Part shown: piece by piece, positions 1 to 7,795 of the stretch | How positions within the stretch are numbered: the stretch's first letter is position 1 | How the letters are laid out: each line of letters starts with the position of its first letter | Source: Mycolicibacterium porcinum | GTDB taxonomy: Bacteria; Actinomycetota; Actinomycetes; Mycobacteriales; Mycobacteriaceae | Assembly: GCA_002086835.1 (NCBI GenBank) | Contig: MVIG01000031.1 | Coordinates: 1 to 64,000 of the forward strand | Direction of reading: 5' to 3' | DNA length: 64,000 nt | The notes under the pieces: model-generated | Database searches by the model: none | What the model was told of the DNA's origin: nothing | Seen by the model: the letters and a program-made list of their open reading frames with translations, nothing else | Program-made: the position numbers and the translations under genes

Positions 1-114
1 CCCCGGGGCCCCGCGGGGGGGCGGCCTCCGGGGGGGGGCCGCCGCCGTGGTTTTAGTGTGGGTGGGGGGGGGGGGGCCGGCCACCTCCACCACGGGCGCC
101 GGCCCACCACCCTT
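1..114. other. G/C-run low-complexity tract at window start
   Basis: The first 110 or so bases are almost only runs of G and C, including a run of about 14 G at 63-76, unlike anything else in the window. No gene is seen. It looks like poor-quality sequence at a contig edge, though a real GC tract cannot be excluded. Bases 133-273 hold no gene that I can support. Confidence 0.5.
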
Positions 115-132
115 TTTGACATACCTGTCAAA
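115..132. promoter_or_regulatory. Perfect inverted repeat, candidate operator
   Basis: TTTGACA, spacer TACC, TGTCAAA form a perfect 7-4-7 inverted repeat about 140 bases before the start of the secreted-protein gene at 274. It has the form of a dimeric repressor site. The regulator is unknown, and the adjacent low-complexity tract lowers confidence. Confidence 0.4.
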
Positions 133-273
133 GTGGAAGCGGCCGTGGAGCTTCGGCCAGCGAAGTGCCGAATTTCATCCGTAGCACGTACGGAACTGCG
201 AGTATGAGCGCAGCCGGTGCGGCGAGGGCAAACCTCCAGCCGCCCGGTTGGAGTCCGGATGAAGGAGCGGCAG

Positions 274-615
274 ATGAGTTGGCTGGTGAATTCTGAGGCA
301 CGAAGCGCGCTGAGACGAGCGGCCATGGCGGCAATCGGTGGAGCGGCCGTCCTGACCGCGGTCATCCCGGCGGGCGTGGCGCCCGTCGTTTCAGCAGCGC
401 CCCGGGTTCCCGTGGCCCTTGATCCCATGAGCCCGGATGATCCGGCATGCGCGACGGAGGGGTGGAATCCGGCCTGCTTCGGCGGCATGTACGACCAGGT
501 GCCCGACGACGGGATCCCCGGGGACAACGCAGCGGAGGGCGGGATCCCCGCACCGGCGATGGTGCCCAATGTGGACGGGTCGATGAGCCCGCCCGGCACA
601 CCTGGCGCCATCTAG
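274..615 (+). CDS. Small secreted protein of unknown function
   Basis: A 113-residue protein with a basic start, a hydrophobic segment (AAIGGAAVLTAVIPAGV) and an AxA-type end near SAAP, so a Sec signal peptide is likely. The mature part is rich in Pro, Gly, Asp and Met and contains two Cys (PACATEGWNPACFGG) that could form a disulfide. The start at 274 is chosen because AAGGAG lies about 7 bases upstream; an in-frame ATG at 259 is an alternative. Small secreted proteins of this composition are common in mycobacteria. I do not recognise the family and assign no function. Confidence 0.65.
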   Translation: MSWLVNSEARSALRRAAMAAIGGAAVLTAVIPAGVAPVVSAAPRVPVALDPMSPDDPACATEGWNPACFGGMYDQVPDDGIPGDNAAEGGIPAPAMVPNVDGSMSPPGTPGAI

Positions 616-683
616 CCTCCCCCTCCGGCGGACCGCTCGATGCGGCGCGGACCCGGCGCGCGCGACGGCCCGGGCGTCAATAG

Positions 684-699
684 TTCATCCTTTTATGAA
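684..699. promoter_or_regulatory. Candidate CmtR-type operator/promoter
   Basis: TTCATCCTTTTATGAA is an inverted repeat (arms TTCAT/ATGAA, 6-base spacer) 12 bases before the ATG at 711. The right arm overlaps a -10-like TATGAAT, which fits autorepression by the ArsR-family sensor encoded next. Binding is inferred. Confidence 0.45.
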
Positions 700-710
700 T
701 ACACAAACCG

Positions 711-1055
711 ATGTACTCTGCTGGGATGCAGACGCTCACACAGGTCGCGGTACTGGCTCGGTTCGGCCACGCCCTGTCGGATCAGACCCGGTCCAAGATC
801 CTGCTCGCACTCAAAGACTCCCCCACCTATCCGGCCGAGCTGGCCGAAGCGGCCGGAGTGTCACGCCAGAGCATGTCCAACCACCTCGCCTGCCTACGGG
901 GCTGCGGCCTGGTGGTGGCGGTTCCCGAAGGGCGGCGCACCCGGTATGAATTCGCCGATCCCAAACTGGCCCATGCATTGAACGACTTACTGCAGGTGGT
1001 GCTGGCCGCCGACTCCGAGCACTGCTCGAACGCCGCAGCTGACGGGTGCTGCTGA
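711..1055 (+). CDS. cmtR: ArsR/SmtB-family metal sensor, CmtR-like
   Basis: A 114-residue winged-helix repressor of the CmtR type, which senses Cd(II)/Pb(II) in Mycobacterium tuberculosis. The recognition helix SRQSMSNHLACLRGCGLVVA carries the Cys-x3-Cys pair (CLRGC) that supplies two CmtR ligands. A third Cys lies in the tail (DSEHC), followed by a terminal Cys-Cys. The Asn-His-Leu-x-Cys-Leu-Arg-Gly-Cys block is nearly identical to the M. tuberculosis protein as I recall it. The start may be 711 (almost leaderless) or the in-frame ATG at 726. The stop overlaps the start of the transporter gene (TGATG), so the two are translationally coupled. CmtR-type metal response is likely; the exact metal is inferred. 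Confidence 0.8.
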   Translation: MYSAGMQTLTQVAVLARFGHALSDQTRSKILLALKDSPTYPAELAEAAGVSRQSMSNHLACLRGCGLVVAVPEGRRTRYEFADPKLAHALNDLLQVVLAADSEHCSNAAADGCC

Positions 1056-1717
1056 TGGCGCCTGACCCCGAGCGACCTGCCGCTACCCTTGACCCGGCGC
1101 GACAGACATTGCTGCACCGGCGGATTCGATGGTTCGTGGCCGCAACCATCACCTATAACGTGATCGAAGCGGCCATCGCGATCGTCGAAGGCGCCCGGGT
1201 GTCCTCGACCGCACTGGTGGGGTTCGGACTCGACTCGGTGATCGAGGTGTCCTCGGCTGCCGCGGTCGCATGGCAATTCGCGGGACCCGATCCGGAAGCC
1301 AGAGAGAAGACCGCGCTGCGGATCATCGCGGTGTCGTTCTTCGCGCTGGCCGGTTACGTCACTGTCGAATCGATCTGGTCATTGACCGGAGCGGCCGAAG
1401 TCCGGCATTCGACAATCGGCATCGGGCTGACGGCGGCCAGCCTGATCATCATGCCCGTGCTCTCCTGGGCTCAGCGCCGGGCCGGCCGCGAGCTGGGCTC
1501 CCGCTCGGCCGTCGCCGACTCCAAACAGACGTTGCTCTGCACCTACCTTTCCGGCGTGGTCCTCGCCGGACTGGTCGTCAACAGCCTCTTCGGCTGGGGT
1601 TGGGCCGATTCGATCGCCGCGCTCGTCCTCGCCGGTGTTGCCGTTCGCGAAGGACGCGAAGCGTGGCGCGGCCAAACCTGCTGCGACACAGATATTCCCG
1701 TTGCGATCAGACGTTGA
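1055..1717 (+). CDS. CDF-like cation efflux protein lacking the cytoplasmic domain
   Basis: A 220-residue inner-membrane protein with about six predicted helices. Acidic residues sit where cation diffusion facilitators bind metal: FGLDS (Asp60) in helix 2 and ADSKQ (Asp155) and WADSI (Asp185) later. It ends soon after the last helix with a Cys-Cys, so the usual C-terminal cytoplasmic dimerisation domain is absent. The start overlaps the cmtR stop, so co-expression with the sensor is expected and the substrate is probably a toxic divalent metal. Family membership is fairly clear; the substrate is inferred from the neighbour. Confidence 0.75.
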   Translation: MAPDPERPAATLDPARQTLLHRRIRWFVAATITYNVIEAAIAIVEGARVSSTALVGFGLDSVIEVSSAAAVAWQFAGPDPEAREKTALRIIAVSFFALAGYVTVESIWSLTGAAEVRHSTIGIGLTAASLIIMPVLSWAQRRAGRELGSRSAVADSKQTLLCTYLSGVVLAGLVVNSLFGWGWADSIAALVLAGVAVREGREAWRGQTCCDTDIPVAIRR

Positions 1718-2102
1718 CGTCGAAGCCCAGATCGATGTCGCACGCGGCCTGCCCGCCCCGGACACCCCAGTTCTCGAGCGCACTCTCACGCAAGACGATC
1801 GTGACATGGTCGGCTGGGATGCCCAGTACCTCCAGGCGAGTGACGATCTCCCGGTAGAGATTTCGCTTGGCCTCGATGGATCGGCCGGCAAAGCAGTCGA
1901 TCGCGACAAGTGTGTAGAGCTCGGGGCGAGCCAGTCCGGGTGAATACGAGAACCGATGAGGTTCGTGGGACACCAGCCGAACATGCTTGTCGCCGCGGGG
2001 TATCTGGAACGCGGCCACGAGCGCATCATGCACCGCATCGATGATCGCCACTTCTTCGATTTCGGTGTACTCGCGCCGGACTTCGATGAGCGTGCTGGGC
2101 AT
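1707..2102 (-). CDS. Tautomerase-family protein
   Basis: The protein is 131 residues if it starts at MPSTLIEVRREY. That start places Pro directly after Met, the position of the catalytic base in the tautomerase/4-oxalocrotonate tautomerase superfamily, so it is preferred over an in-frame ATG at 2138. The body (YTEIEEVAIIDAVHDALVAA, then HRFSYSPG, then KRNLYREIVTRL) fits the double beta-alpha-beta fold of longer tautomerases. It converges on the transporter gene with an 11-base overlap. Substrate unknown. Confidence 0.7.
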   Translation of the reverse strand: MPSTLIEVRREYTEIEEVAIIDAVHDALVAAFQIPRGDKHVRLVSHEPHRFSYSPGLARPELYTLVAIDCFAGRSIEAKRNLYREIVTRLEVLGIPADHVTIVLRESALENWGVRGGQAACDIDLGFDVNV

Positions 2103-2199
2103 CCCGGAATCGTCACACACGCGGCGGGCGGTAGTCATTCCAATTTCAAGACGTGGACCCCAGCCCGGAATCACCAGGCTGGGGTCCGCGCCGCTGCTG

Positions 2200-3669
2200 C
2201 TACGCCTGCACCTGGCCCAGCGTGACGTCGACGGTGCGCGGTGCTCCCGAGGAGTCCTCGAAGGTCAGCGTCACGGTGTCCCCGGGCGCCTTGGATCGCA
2301 CCGCGGCGACCAGGGCATCAGGACCGTCGATCACCTTGTCGTCGAGCTTGGTGATCACCGCGCCCTGACTCAGGCCTGCGGCTGCCGCCGGACCGCCCTT
2401 GACGACACCGGCGACCGCTGCGCCACTGCCGGTGCCGGCGGAGAGCTGGACACCCAGCGAAGCGTGCTGAACGGTACCGGTCGAAACCAGCTCGTCGGCA
2501 ATACGTTTGGCCTGATCGACCGGGATGGCGAAGCCCAGACCGATCGACCCGGCCTGCCCTCCGCCCTGCGAGCCCTGGCCACCGCCCAGCGATGCGATTG
2601 CCGAGTTGACCCCGATGAGATCGCCGTTCATGTCGACCAGCGCACCCCCGGAATTACCGGGGTTGATCGCCGCGTCCGTCTGAATTGCGCTCATCACCGA
2701 CTGCTGCCCGCTCTGCCCGTCGCCGGTGGCGACCGGGCGGTCCAGCGCGCTGATGATGCCGGTCGTGACCGTGCCCTGCAGGCCCAGCGGTGAGCCGACC
2801 GCGACGACGTTCTGGCCCACCTTCAGGTCCTTCGACGAACCGATCGTGATCGGGGTGAGCCCGGAGACGTTCTGCGCCTTGACGACCGCGATGTCGTCGT
2901 CGGGGTCGGTGCCGACCACCGAGAACGGCACGGTACGCCCGTCGGACATCGTCACGGTCGCCTGCATGCCACCGGTGGTGCGTCCGGAGCGGTTGGTCGG
3001 TGGTCCGTCGGGCGCATACTGGTCGTCGCCGGGGAACTGCCCACCGGGGAACAGACCGCGCGGCAACCCCGGGAACTGGTCATCGGGCGAGGTCTCGGTG
3101 GCCATCGGTCCCTGAGCTCCGGCACCTCGGGCCGCGGCCGCCACCACGTGGTTGTTGGTCAGGATGAGTCCGTCCTCGCTCAGGACGATGCCGGAGCCTT
3201 CCTCCCGTCCCTGTCCGGTCTCGATCTGCAGTTTCACCACGCTGGGCAGCACCTTGGCCGAGACCTGTTCGACAGATCCAGCCGGTGCTGAACCCTTCGG
3301 CTGCGCCGGAGCCGCGCCGGCCGCGGGCGCCGGCTTGCCGATGCGGTCAGCCGCCGGTGCCTGAGCCACCGGGCTGGGCTTCCCGGACTGATCCACCACC
3401 GCTACCGCTGCCACCGCGCCCGTCGCCATGGCGACGGCAGCCGTACCGGCCACGAGCACGCCGACACGCGACTTCTTCTTCGGCTGTGAAGTTTCCTGTG
3501 CGACAGGCGCATCGAACTTCTGGGTCATTTCGGGATGCAGCCCGTACGGCGGGTAAGGCTGCTGATAACCCTTCCGGCTCCACGGGCTCGGATTCCGTTG
3601 ATCTACCGCGTGTTTCGCGTCCCACTGCTGGTTGCTGTTCTGCGGCGACATCCCCGGCCACTGATTCAT
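2200..3669 (-). CDS. pepD: Membrane-anchored HtrA-type serine protease PepD
   Basis: A 489-residue envelope protease. Residues 1-65 are a Pro/Gln-rich cytoplasmic tail and about 68-92 a transmembrane anchor. A trypsin-like domain follows with His174 (TNNHV), Asp259 (DDDIAVV) and Ser340 (NPGNSGGAL), and a C-terminal PDZ domain spans roughly residues 400-485. Order and motif wording match mycobacterial PepD/HtrA2, including GSGI-LS-DGLILTNNHV and IGLGFAIPVDQAKRIADEL. An insertion rich in Gly, Pro and Asp (about 183-235) sits between the His and Asp strands. PepD degrades misfolded envelope proteins and feeds back on the MprAB/SigE stress response. A possible MprA-type repeat lies upstream at 3743-3761. 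Confidence 0.9.
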   Translation of the reverse strand: MNQWPGMSPQNSNQQWDAKHAVDQRNPSPWSRKGYQQPYPPYGLHPEMTQKFDAPVAQETSQPKKKSRVGVLVAGTAAVAMATGAVAAVAVVDQSGKPSPVAQAPAADRIGKPAPAAGAAPAQPKGSAPAGSVEQVSAKVLPSVVKLQIETGQGREEGSGIVLSEDGLILTNNHVVAAAARGAGAQGPMATETSPDDQFPGLPRGLFPGGQFPGDDQYAPDGPPTNRSGRTTGGMQATVTMSDGRTVPFSVVGTDPDDDIAVVKAQNVSGLTPITIGSSKDLKVGQNVVAVGSPLGLQGTVTTGIISALDRPVATGDGQSGQQSVMSAIQTDAAINPGNSGGALVDMNGDLIGVNSAIASLGGGQGSQGGGQAGSIGLGFAIPVDQAKRIADELVSTGTVQHASLGVQLSAGTGSGAAVAGVVKGGPAAAAGLSQGAVITKLDDKVIDGPDALVAAVRSKAPGDTVTLTFEDSSGAPRTVDVTLGQVQA

Positions 3670-3742
3670 TGCGCTTGCTTCTTTCCTTGCGACACCGACA
3701 TTTATGCGCCGTGCCGGCGCCTACCTAGATGTTGCAGCCCCG

Positions 3743-3761
3743 TACTGAGGGTTAGCTGAGA
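3743..3761 (-). promoter_or_regulatory. Tandem 8-bp repeat, possible MprA box upstream of pepD
   Basis: Read on the minus strand, TCTCAGCT, spacer AAC, CCTCAGTA form two loosely conserved 8-bp direct repeats separated by 3 bases, about 75 bp before the pepD start. This is the published layout of MprA sites, and pepD belongs to the MprAB regulon in M. tuberculosis. The match is by layout, not by comparison with a motif model. Confidence 0.45.
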
Positions 3762-3839
3762 GTGAGCTCGGTGGGGCCCAAGACTTTGCCAGGCCGCGCG
3801 TGGGCGCGGTCACACAGTGCACCGGCGGACCCGAAAGCG

Positions 3840-4394
3840 CTACTGCGGCAGGAACGTCGCCAATCGAGCAGTAGCCAGGACCTGCTCGGCGCCGAACTCC
3901 TCGAAGGTTCCCACGCGGGTGAAACCCAGACGGTCGATCAGACGCAGCGCCGCCAGGTTTGCCGCCTGGGTGACGATCACCACCGGTTGATCACTGAGTT
4001 GCCCTGCCGCGCAGCGCAGTAACGCCCGCGCCGCCTCCGTCGCGTAGCCGCGGCCCCAGGCCTGCGCACGGAAGACATAGCTGAGCTCGAGCTCTCCGCC
4101 GCCGTCCTGCACATGGCCAGGCAGCCCCGGATCGCGGCGGTCGAGCGTCACCATGCCCAGCATATGGTCGGATTCGCGATCGACCACCACATAACAGCCT
4201 TCGGCGGCCAGCAGGGCTGCCGCCCCGGCCGAGGTCACCGCCGCGCGGACATCCGCTTCTGCACGCGGACCGCCGAGAAATCGGCGCACCCGCTCATCGG
4301 TTTGCGTCTCGATGAGCCCCTCGGCGTCGTCGTCACAGCCCTTTCTGAGCCGCACCCGCTCCGCATCGATGCGGGCGGCGGTGACGGTGCGCAT
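3840..4394 (-). CDS. GNAT-family (RimJ-like) N-acetyltransferase
   Basis: A 184-residue cytosolic enzyme expected to transfer acetyl from acetyl-CoA to an amine. It starts [17 protein letters not shown], has a central strand ELELSYVFRAQAWGRGYATEA that holds the acetyl-CoA pyrophosphate loop (Q-x-x-G-R-G-x-A), and ends with the AALRLIDRLGFTRVG segment typical of RimJ/RimL-like enzymes. The start ATG overlaps the stop of the upstream rpf gene by one base (TGATG), so translation is coupled. The acceptor is unknown. Confidence 0.8.
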   Translation of the reverse strand: MRTVTAARIDAERVRLRKGCDDDAEGLIETQTDERVRRFLGGPRAEADVRAAVTSAGAAALLAAEGCYVVVDRESDHMLGMVTLDRRDPGLPGHVQDGGGELELSYVFRAQAWGRGYATEAARALLRCAAGQLSDQPVVIVTQAANLAALRLIDRLGFTRVGTFEEFGAEQVLATARLATFLPQ

Positions 4395-4804
4395 CAGGCC
4401 AACGGATTGAGCACCAGGGTGCACAGCCGCGGCAGGTTCTTGAGGGGGATGAAGACCATCACCTGACGGCAGGCTCCGGAAGCCTGGCCGATCGGCCCAC
4501 CGCACACCGGCCACGCCCCCAGGCCTTGAGTCTGCAATACGTTGCGGGCCACGCGAATCTGCTCTTCGCGACTCGCCGCGGCAGGCGACCCAATTCCGCC
4601 GTGGGAGGCCCACGTGGCAGGGGTGAACTGCAGCCCACCGTAGAAGCCGTTGCCGGTGTCAGCTGCCCAGTTTCCACCCGATTCGCACTGTGCCATCGCA
4701 TCCCAATTCGGTTCCGCGCCGGCGTCCGGAACGGTCAAGAGGGTCTGAGCCAAGGCGAATGCACCGATGAACCCGAACACGGTGACGACCCTGCGCACGC
4801 GCAT
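4394..4804 (-). CDS. Resuscitation-promoting factor (Rpf) transglycosylase
   Basis: A 136-residue secreted muralytic protein. The signal peptide ends after AGA (residue 30). The compact Rpf domain follows with [14 protein letters not shown], whose Glu41 is the catalytic acid, then [14 protein letters not shown] and [13 protein letters not shown] Cys pair (C40 and one in WPVCGG) matches the conserved Rpf disulfide. After the domain there is a short hydrophobic tail and no LysM or G5 domain, so this is a small RpfC/E-like paralogue. Rpfs cut peptidoglycan and promote exit from dormancy. The RBS GAAGGGA is 6 bases before the ATG; a hairpin lies just upstream in the leader. Confidence 0.9.
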   Translation of the reverse strand: MRVRRVVTVFGFIGAFALAQTLLTVPDAGAEPNWDAMAQCESGGNWAADTGNGFYGGLQFTPATWASHGGIGSPAAASREEQIRVARNVLQTQGLGAWPVCGGPIGQASGACRQVMVFIPLKNLPRLCTLVLNPLA

Positions 4805-4824
4805 GTCGATCCCTTCGTGGCGGC

Positions 4825-4841
4825 GGGCACTGCCCGTGCCC
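4825..4841 (-). promoter_or_regulatory. Hairpin in the rpf leader
   Basis: GGGCAC and GTGCCC flank a 5-base loop, giving a perfect 6-bp stem about 20 bases before the rpf start codon. It could affect translation or mark an operator. I looked for a c-di-AMP riboswitch here, as precedes some rpf genes, and did not find one. Confidence 0.4.
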
Positions 4842-4869
4842 GTCGGTATTGGCGGGGCGAAAGGCTATT

Positions 4870-5203
4870 TGCAGCCCATCGTGATACAGAGTTTACCGAT
4901 GAGGCGAAAGTAAAATAGCCGTGCTAGAGAGTCTAATTATCTTCTTTGAGTTTATTTAATAGTTATGCGTCAATTGAGGCCAATGAGGAACATGGGATTT
5001 CACGGATCAGCACCTAGAAGTGCAGGTCATGAGACCACCGCCGGTTTTCGCGGCCAGGCGGACGGCGCGCAACACCGCTCTCATAATTCAGATCGAACCC
5101 CTGTGGCAATTTATGACTGCCGTGAATTCAGATTCTGATGAGATGGCAGTGAAGGAAATGAATTCTGATGCAAATGTGACAGCTGAGAAAGATGAGGTTG
5201 CTG
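4870..5203. other. AT-rich intergenic island between rpf and esterase genes
   Basis: About 330 bases are strikingly AT-rich for this genome, for example around 4935-4970 (TAATTATC, TTTATTTAATAG). No convincing gene is present; a 66-codon open frame at 5020-5220 has no RBS and no recognisable sequence. Such islands are often bound by the xenogeneic silencer Lsr2 in mycobacteria, and this may hold the rpf promoter. That role is inferred. Confidence 0.5.
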
Positions 5204-6559
5204 TTACAGGACGCTGCTGACAACGGCCGCCGGTTTCAGGCGCGCGAGGATGCCGTCAAGGTCTCGCAGGAACATGTCGGGACGGAACACGTGGCCTCCG
5301 GGTACCTCGTGGGCTTCAAAGGGGATACCGGCGCGGCCGAGCAGGTCCCGGAACTCACGCTGACCGGCAAGGACCTGCGTCTCGTTCACGCTGTCGAACC
5401 AGTTGAGCGGGTCGGGACTGGTACCGGCGACAAGGAAGATCCGCTTGTTGCGATAGCTCTCGATGCGCTCGACCGGATTGTCCGCAGTGACCCTGGCCTG
5501 ATCCCAGAACGGAGCGCCGTACACCGTTCCGCCCCCCAGATCCAGGACAGCCGAGGTGATGTTCGCCCAGTGCACCACCAGACCGAAATCCCGGCGCAGG
5601 CTCGCGGGTCCGGAATGGGCGCTGACCGATGCGAAGTGGCCGTAGTACTTGGCGGTGTACTTCAGTGCACCGAAGCCGCCCATCGAGAAGCCGCCGACGG
5701 CGCGCCCGTCGTATTCGGCGTAGGTCCGGAAGTTCGCCTCGATCCACGGCAGCAGCTGGGCGATGTGGAACGTCTCCCAGTTGCGCGGTCCGACGAAGGA
5801 GGTGACCGGGTTGGAGTACCACCCGGCGTGGCCGCCGTCGGGCATCACCACGATGATCGGCTTGCCTGCCGTCCAGTCACGGATCCCCAGGAAGTCGAAC
5901 TGACGGAAATCGTCGGCGCCGCCGTGGAACATGTACAGCACGGGATAGGTGCGACCACTGGTTTGGTAGTCGTCCGGAAGCAGGACGTTGACACCGGGGT
6001 TCCATCCGATGGCGGCAGTCTGGAATCGGTAGTACCACAGGCGCGGATCACTCTCGTTGCGGTCGACGATCCGCAGGCCGAACCCGTCGCTGCGGCCGCT
6101 GAAGATGACCAGTGCCTGCCCCGGGTTGATGTGGCCAGGGTCGGGGATGTGGTTGACAGCGGCGATCGGCGGATAGAACGAGGCATCCCCGTAGAAGCGG
6201 GATGCCAACGCGGACAAGGCATCCCCCGGGACAACCGTGTACTTCTTCAGTTCCGGAACGATGAGCCGCTGCCCCGGATTGAGGCCGGAACCCTCGGCGA
6301 TCCCGCTGGCTGCGGCAATCAAGCGGGACAGCTCGGGCTGGCCGTAGAAACGCGAAGCCACCGCAGGCAACGCGTCTCCCGGTGCCACCGTGTACCGGGT
6401 GTAATCGGGAAAGACCAGCTTCTGTCCGACGTTGACGACATCGGGATTCGGGATTGCGCTGGCCGCCGCGATCAGCCGGTAGAGCTCCGCGTCGCCGTAG
6501 AAGCGCAACGCCAATGCCGACAGTGTCTCCCCCGCTACCACCGTGTGAATCCTGACCAT
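5204..6559 (-). CDS. Three LysM repeats fused to an esterase-D-like hydrolase
   Basis: A 451-residue protein. Residues 3-47, 53-97 and 102-147 are three tandem LysM-like repeats (each V-x-x-GD/GE-x-L-x-x-x-A-x-R-FYG then NPG/NVGQ-L), expected to bind glycan chains. From about 155 onward it is an alpha/beta hydrolase of the esterase D/mycolyltransferase-like type: YPVLYMFHGG, nucleophile Ser292 in GGFSMGG and His423 in GGHVF; the acid is probably Asp383 or Asp389. No signal peptide is visible, which is odd for a cell-wall binder. The start at 6559 is preferred because AGGAGGGG lies 5 bases before it; an upstream in-frame ATG lies at 6625. Substrate and location are unknown. Confidence 0.8.
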   Translation of the reverse strand: MVRIHTVVAGETLSALALRFYGDAELYRLIAAASAIPNPDVVNVGQKLVFPDYTRYTVAPGDALPAVASRFYGQPELSRLIAAASGIAEGSGLNPGQRLIVPELKKYTVVPGDALSALASRFYGDASFYPPIAAVNHIPDPGHINPGQALVIFSGRSDGFGLRIVDRNESDPRLWYYRFQTAAIGWNPGVNVLLPDDYQTSGRTYPVLYMFHGGADDFRQFDFLGIRDWTAGKPIIVVMPDGGHAGWYSNPVTSFVGPRNWETFHIAQLLPWIEANFRTYAEYDGRAVGGFSMGGFGALKYTAKYYGHFASVSAHSGPASLRRDFGLVVHWANITSAVLDLGGGTVYGAPFWDQARVTADNPVERIESYRNKRIFLVAGTSPDPLNWFDSVNETQVLAGQREFRDLLGRAGIPFEAHEVPGGHVFRPDMFLRDLDGILARLKPAAVVSSVL

Positions 6560-6632
6560 GGTCCCCTCCTGCAGTTGCAACGAACTCTGGTTGACGACGA
6601 GTCCAACTCCCCTGATCCCCTCCACAAGTCTA

Positions 6633-6680
6633 GGCGCCTGATGGCGTGAAACGGTTGACTTCTAAGGGATTACAGGCGCC
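6633..6680. promoter_or_regulatory. Spaced inverted repeat in divergent promoter region
   Basis: GGCGCCTG (6633-6640) and CAGGCGCC (6673-6680) are perfect complements 32 bases apart, between the divergently transcribed esterase and oxidoreductase genes. Each half is itself nearly palindromic. They could be paired operator sites; the regulator is unknown. Confidence 0.35.
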
Positions 6681-6709
6681 GGACATCCGCTCTCACGTAC
6701 GCTCCCCAC

Positions 6710-7726
6710 GTGTACGTCGACGTGATGACCGTTCCGCAGCCGCTGGCAAAAATCGGCGAACTTGCCCAGCGCACACGGGCCGCAGGATTCTCCGGACTCG
6801 TACTCACCGAAACCGGCCGTACCGCGTATCTCAACGCGGCGGTGGCATCTCAGTCGGCTCCGGGCCTCGAGCTCTCGACCGGTGTGGCCGTTGCCTTTCC
6901 ACGCAGCCCGTTCGTCACGGCAGCCTCGGCCTGGGAACTTCAGGAAGCGACGGGCGGCAGGTTCCGGCTCGGCCTCGGCACTCAGGTCCGTACTCACGTG
7001 GTCCGGCGTTACGGGATGCCGTTCGAACACCCTGGGCCCCGTCTGCGCGATTACGTGCTGGCGGTGAAGGCATGCTTCGCCGCGTTCCGGACCGGCAAGC
7101 TCGATCATCACGGCGAGTTCTACGAACTCGACTTCATCACGCCCCAGTGGAGCCCGGGGCCGATCGACGTACCCGACCCCAAGGTCGACATCGCCGCTGT
7201 GAATCCGTGGATGCTGCGCATGGCAGGCGAGGTGGCCGACGGAGTCCACATCCACCCGATCGGCGAGCCGGGTTACATCGCCCGCCACGTGCTGCCCAAC
7301 CTCGCCGCGGGGGCGGCCAAGGCAGGGCGATCCACCGCCGACATCGCCACGATCATCCCCGTCATGACGATCGTCGGTGACAGCGACGAGGAACGCGCGA
7401 GCGAACGCGAGTTCGTGCGGGCCAGCATGAGCTTCTACGGGAGCACACCGAACTACGCGTTCATCTGGGACGAGGCGGGCTTCGACGGCACCACCGCCCG
7501 TTTACGGGAGAAGCAGAAGGCCGGTGACATCCCCGGGATGGCGGCCCAGATCACCGACGACCACATCGCCGCCTTCGCCACCGAATCGACCTGGGACGGT
7601 TTGGCCGAGGCCTTGACCGCCAAGTACGCGGGAATCGCGACCCGCATCGTGCTGTACAACGCGCTCGGCGGGCCCGAGCGCTTCGAGCGGTACGGCGAGA
7701 TCGCCAGGCAGTTGTCCGCGGCATAG
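6710..7726 (+). CDS. LLM-class (F420-dependent type) oxidoreductase
   Basis: A 338-residue luciferase-like TIM-barrel oxidoreductase, beginning at GTG 6710 (MYVDVMTVPQPLAKIGELA). Family features are the FSGLVLTET strand, the ATGGRFRLGLGTQ turn near residue 85 and the MAGEVADGVHIHPIGEP segment that lines the cofactor pocket. In mycobacteria most such proteins use F420 as hydride carrier, so F420 is more likely here than FMN, but this is not shown. It is divergent from the LysM esterase gene and stands alone. Substrate unknown. Confidence 0.8.
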   Translation: MYVDVMTVPQPLAKIGELAQRTRAAGFSGLVLTETGRTAYLNAAVASQSAPGLELSTGVAVAFPRSPFVTAASAWELQEATGGRFRLGLGTQVRTHVVRRYGMPFEHPGPRLRDYVLAVKACFAAFRTGKLDHHGEFYELDFITPQWSPGPIDVPDPKVDIAAVNPWMLRMAGEVADGVHIHPIGEPGYIARHVLPNLAAGAAKAGRSTADIATIIPVMTIVGDSDEERASEREFVRASMSFYGSTPNYAFIWDEAGFDGTTARLREKQKAGDIPGMAAQITDDHIAAFATESTWDGLAEALTAKYAGIATRIVLYNALGGPERFERYGEIARQLSAA

Positions 7727-7747
7727 CGCCAGCTCAAGCCCAGCCTT

Positions 7748-7781
7748 GTAGCATTCTGCTACGCTTGTTTCAGACTGCTAC
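7748..7781. promoter_or_regulatory. Operator of the zeta-like toxin-antitoxin pair
   Basis: GTAGCA-TTC-TGCTAC is a perfect inverted repeat at 7748-7762, and a third TGCTAC half-site follows at 7776-7781, 19 bases downstream of the second. The cluster ends 14 bases before the antitoxin ATG, the place expected for autorepression by a toxin-antitoxin complex. Confidence 0.6.
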
Positions 7782-7795
7782 AACGGAGGTCCGCC

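Noticed and set aside
4805-5203. c-di-AMP (ydaO-type) riboswitch upstream of rpf
   Set aside because: The minus-strand leader lacks the conserved elements; only a simple hairpin is seen.
5020-5220. Small open frame in the AT-rich interval
   Set aside because: No RBS, no recognisable motif, and it runs into the opposite-strand esterase gene end.
5192-6649. 485-codon open frame on the plus strand
   Set aside because: It is antisense to the LysM-esterase gene, whose protein is clearly recognisable; GC-rich shadow frame.
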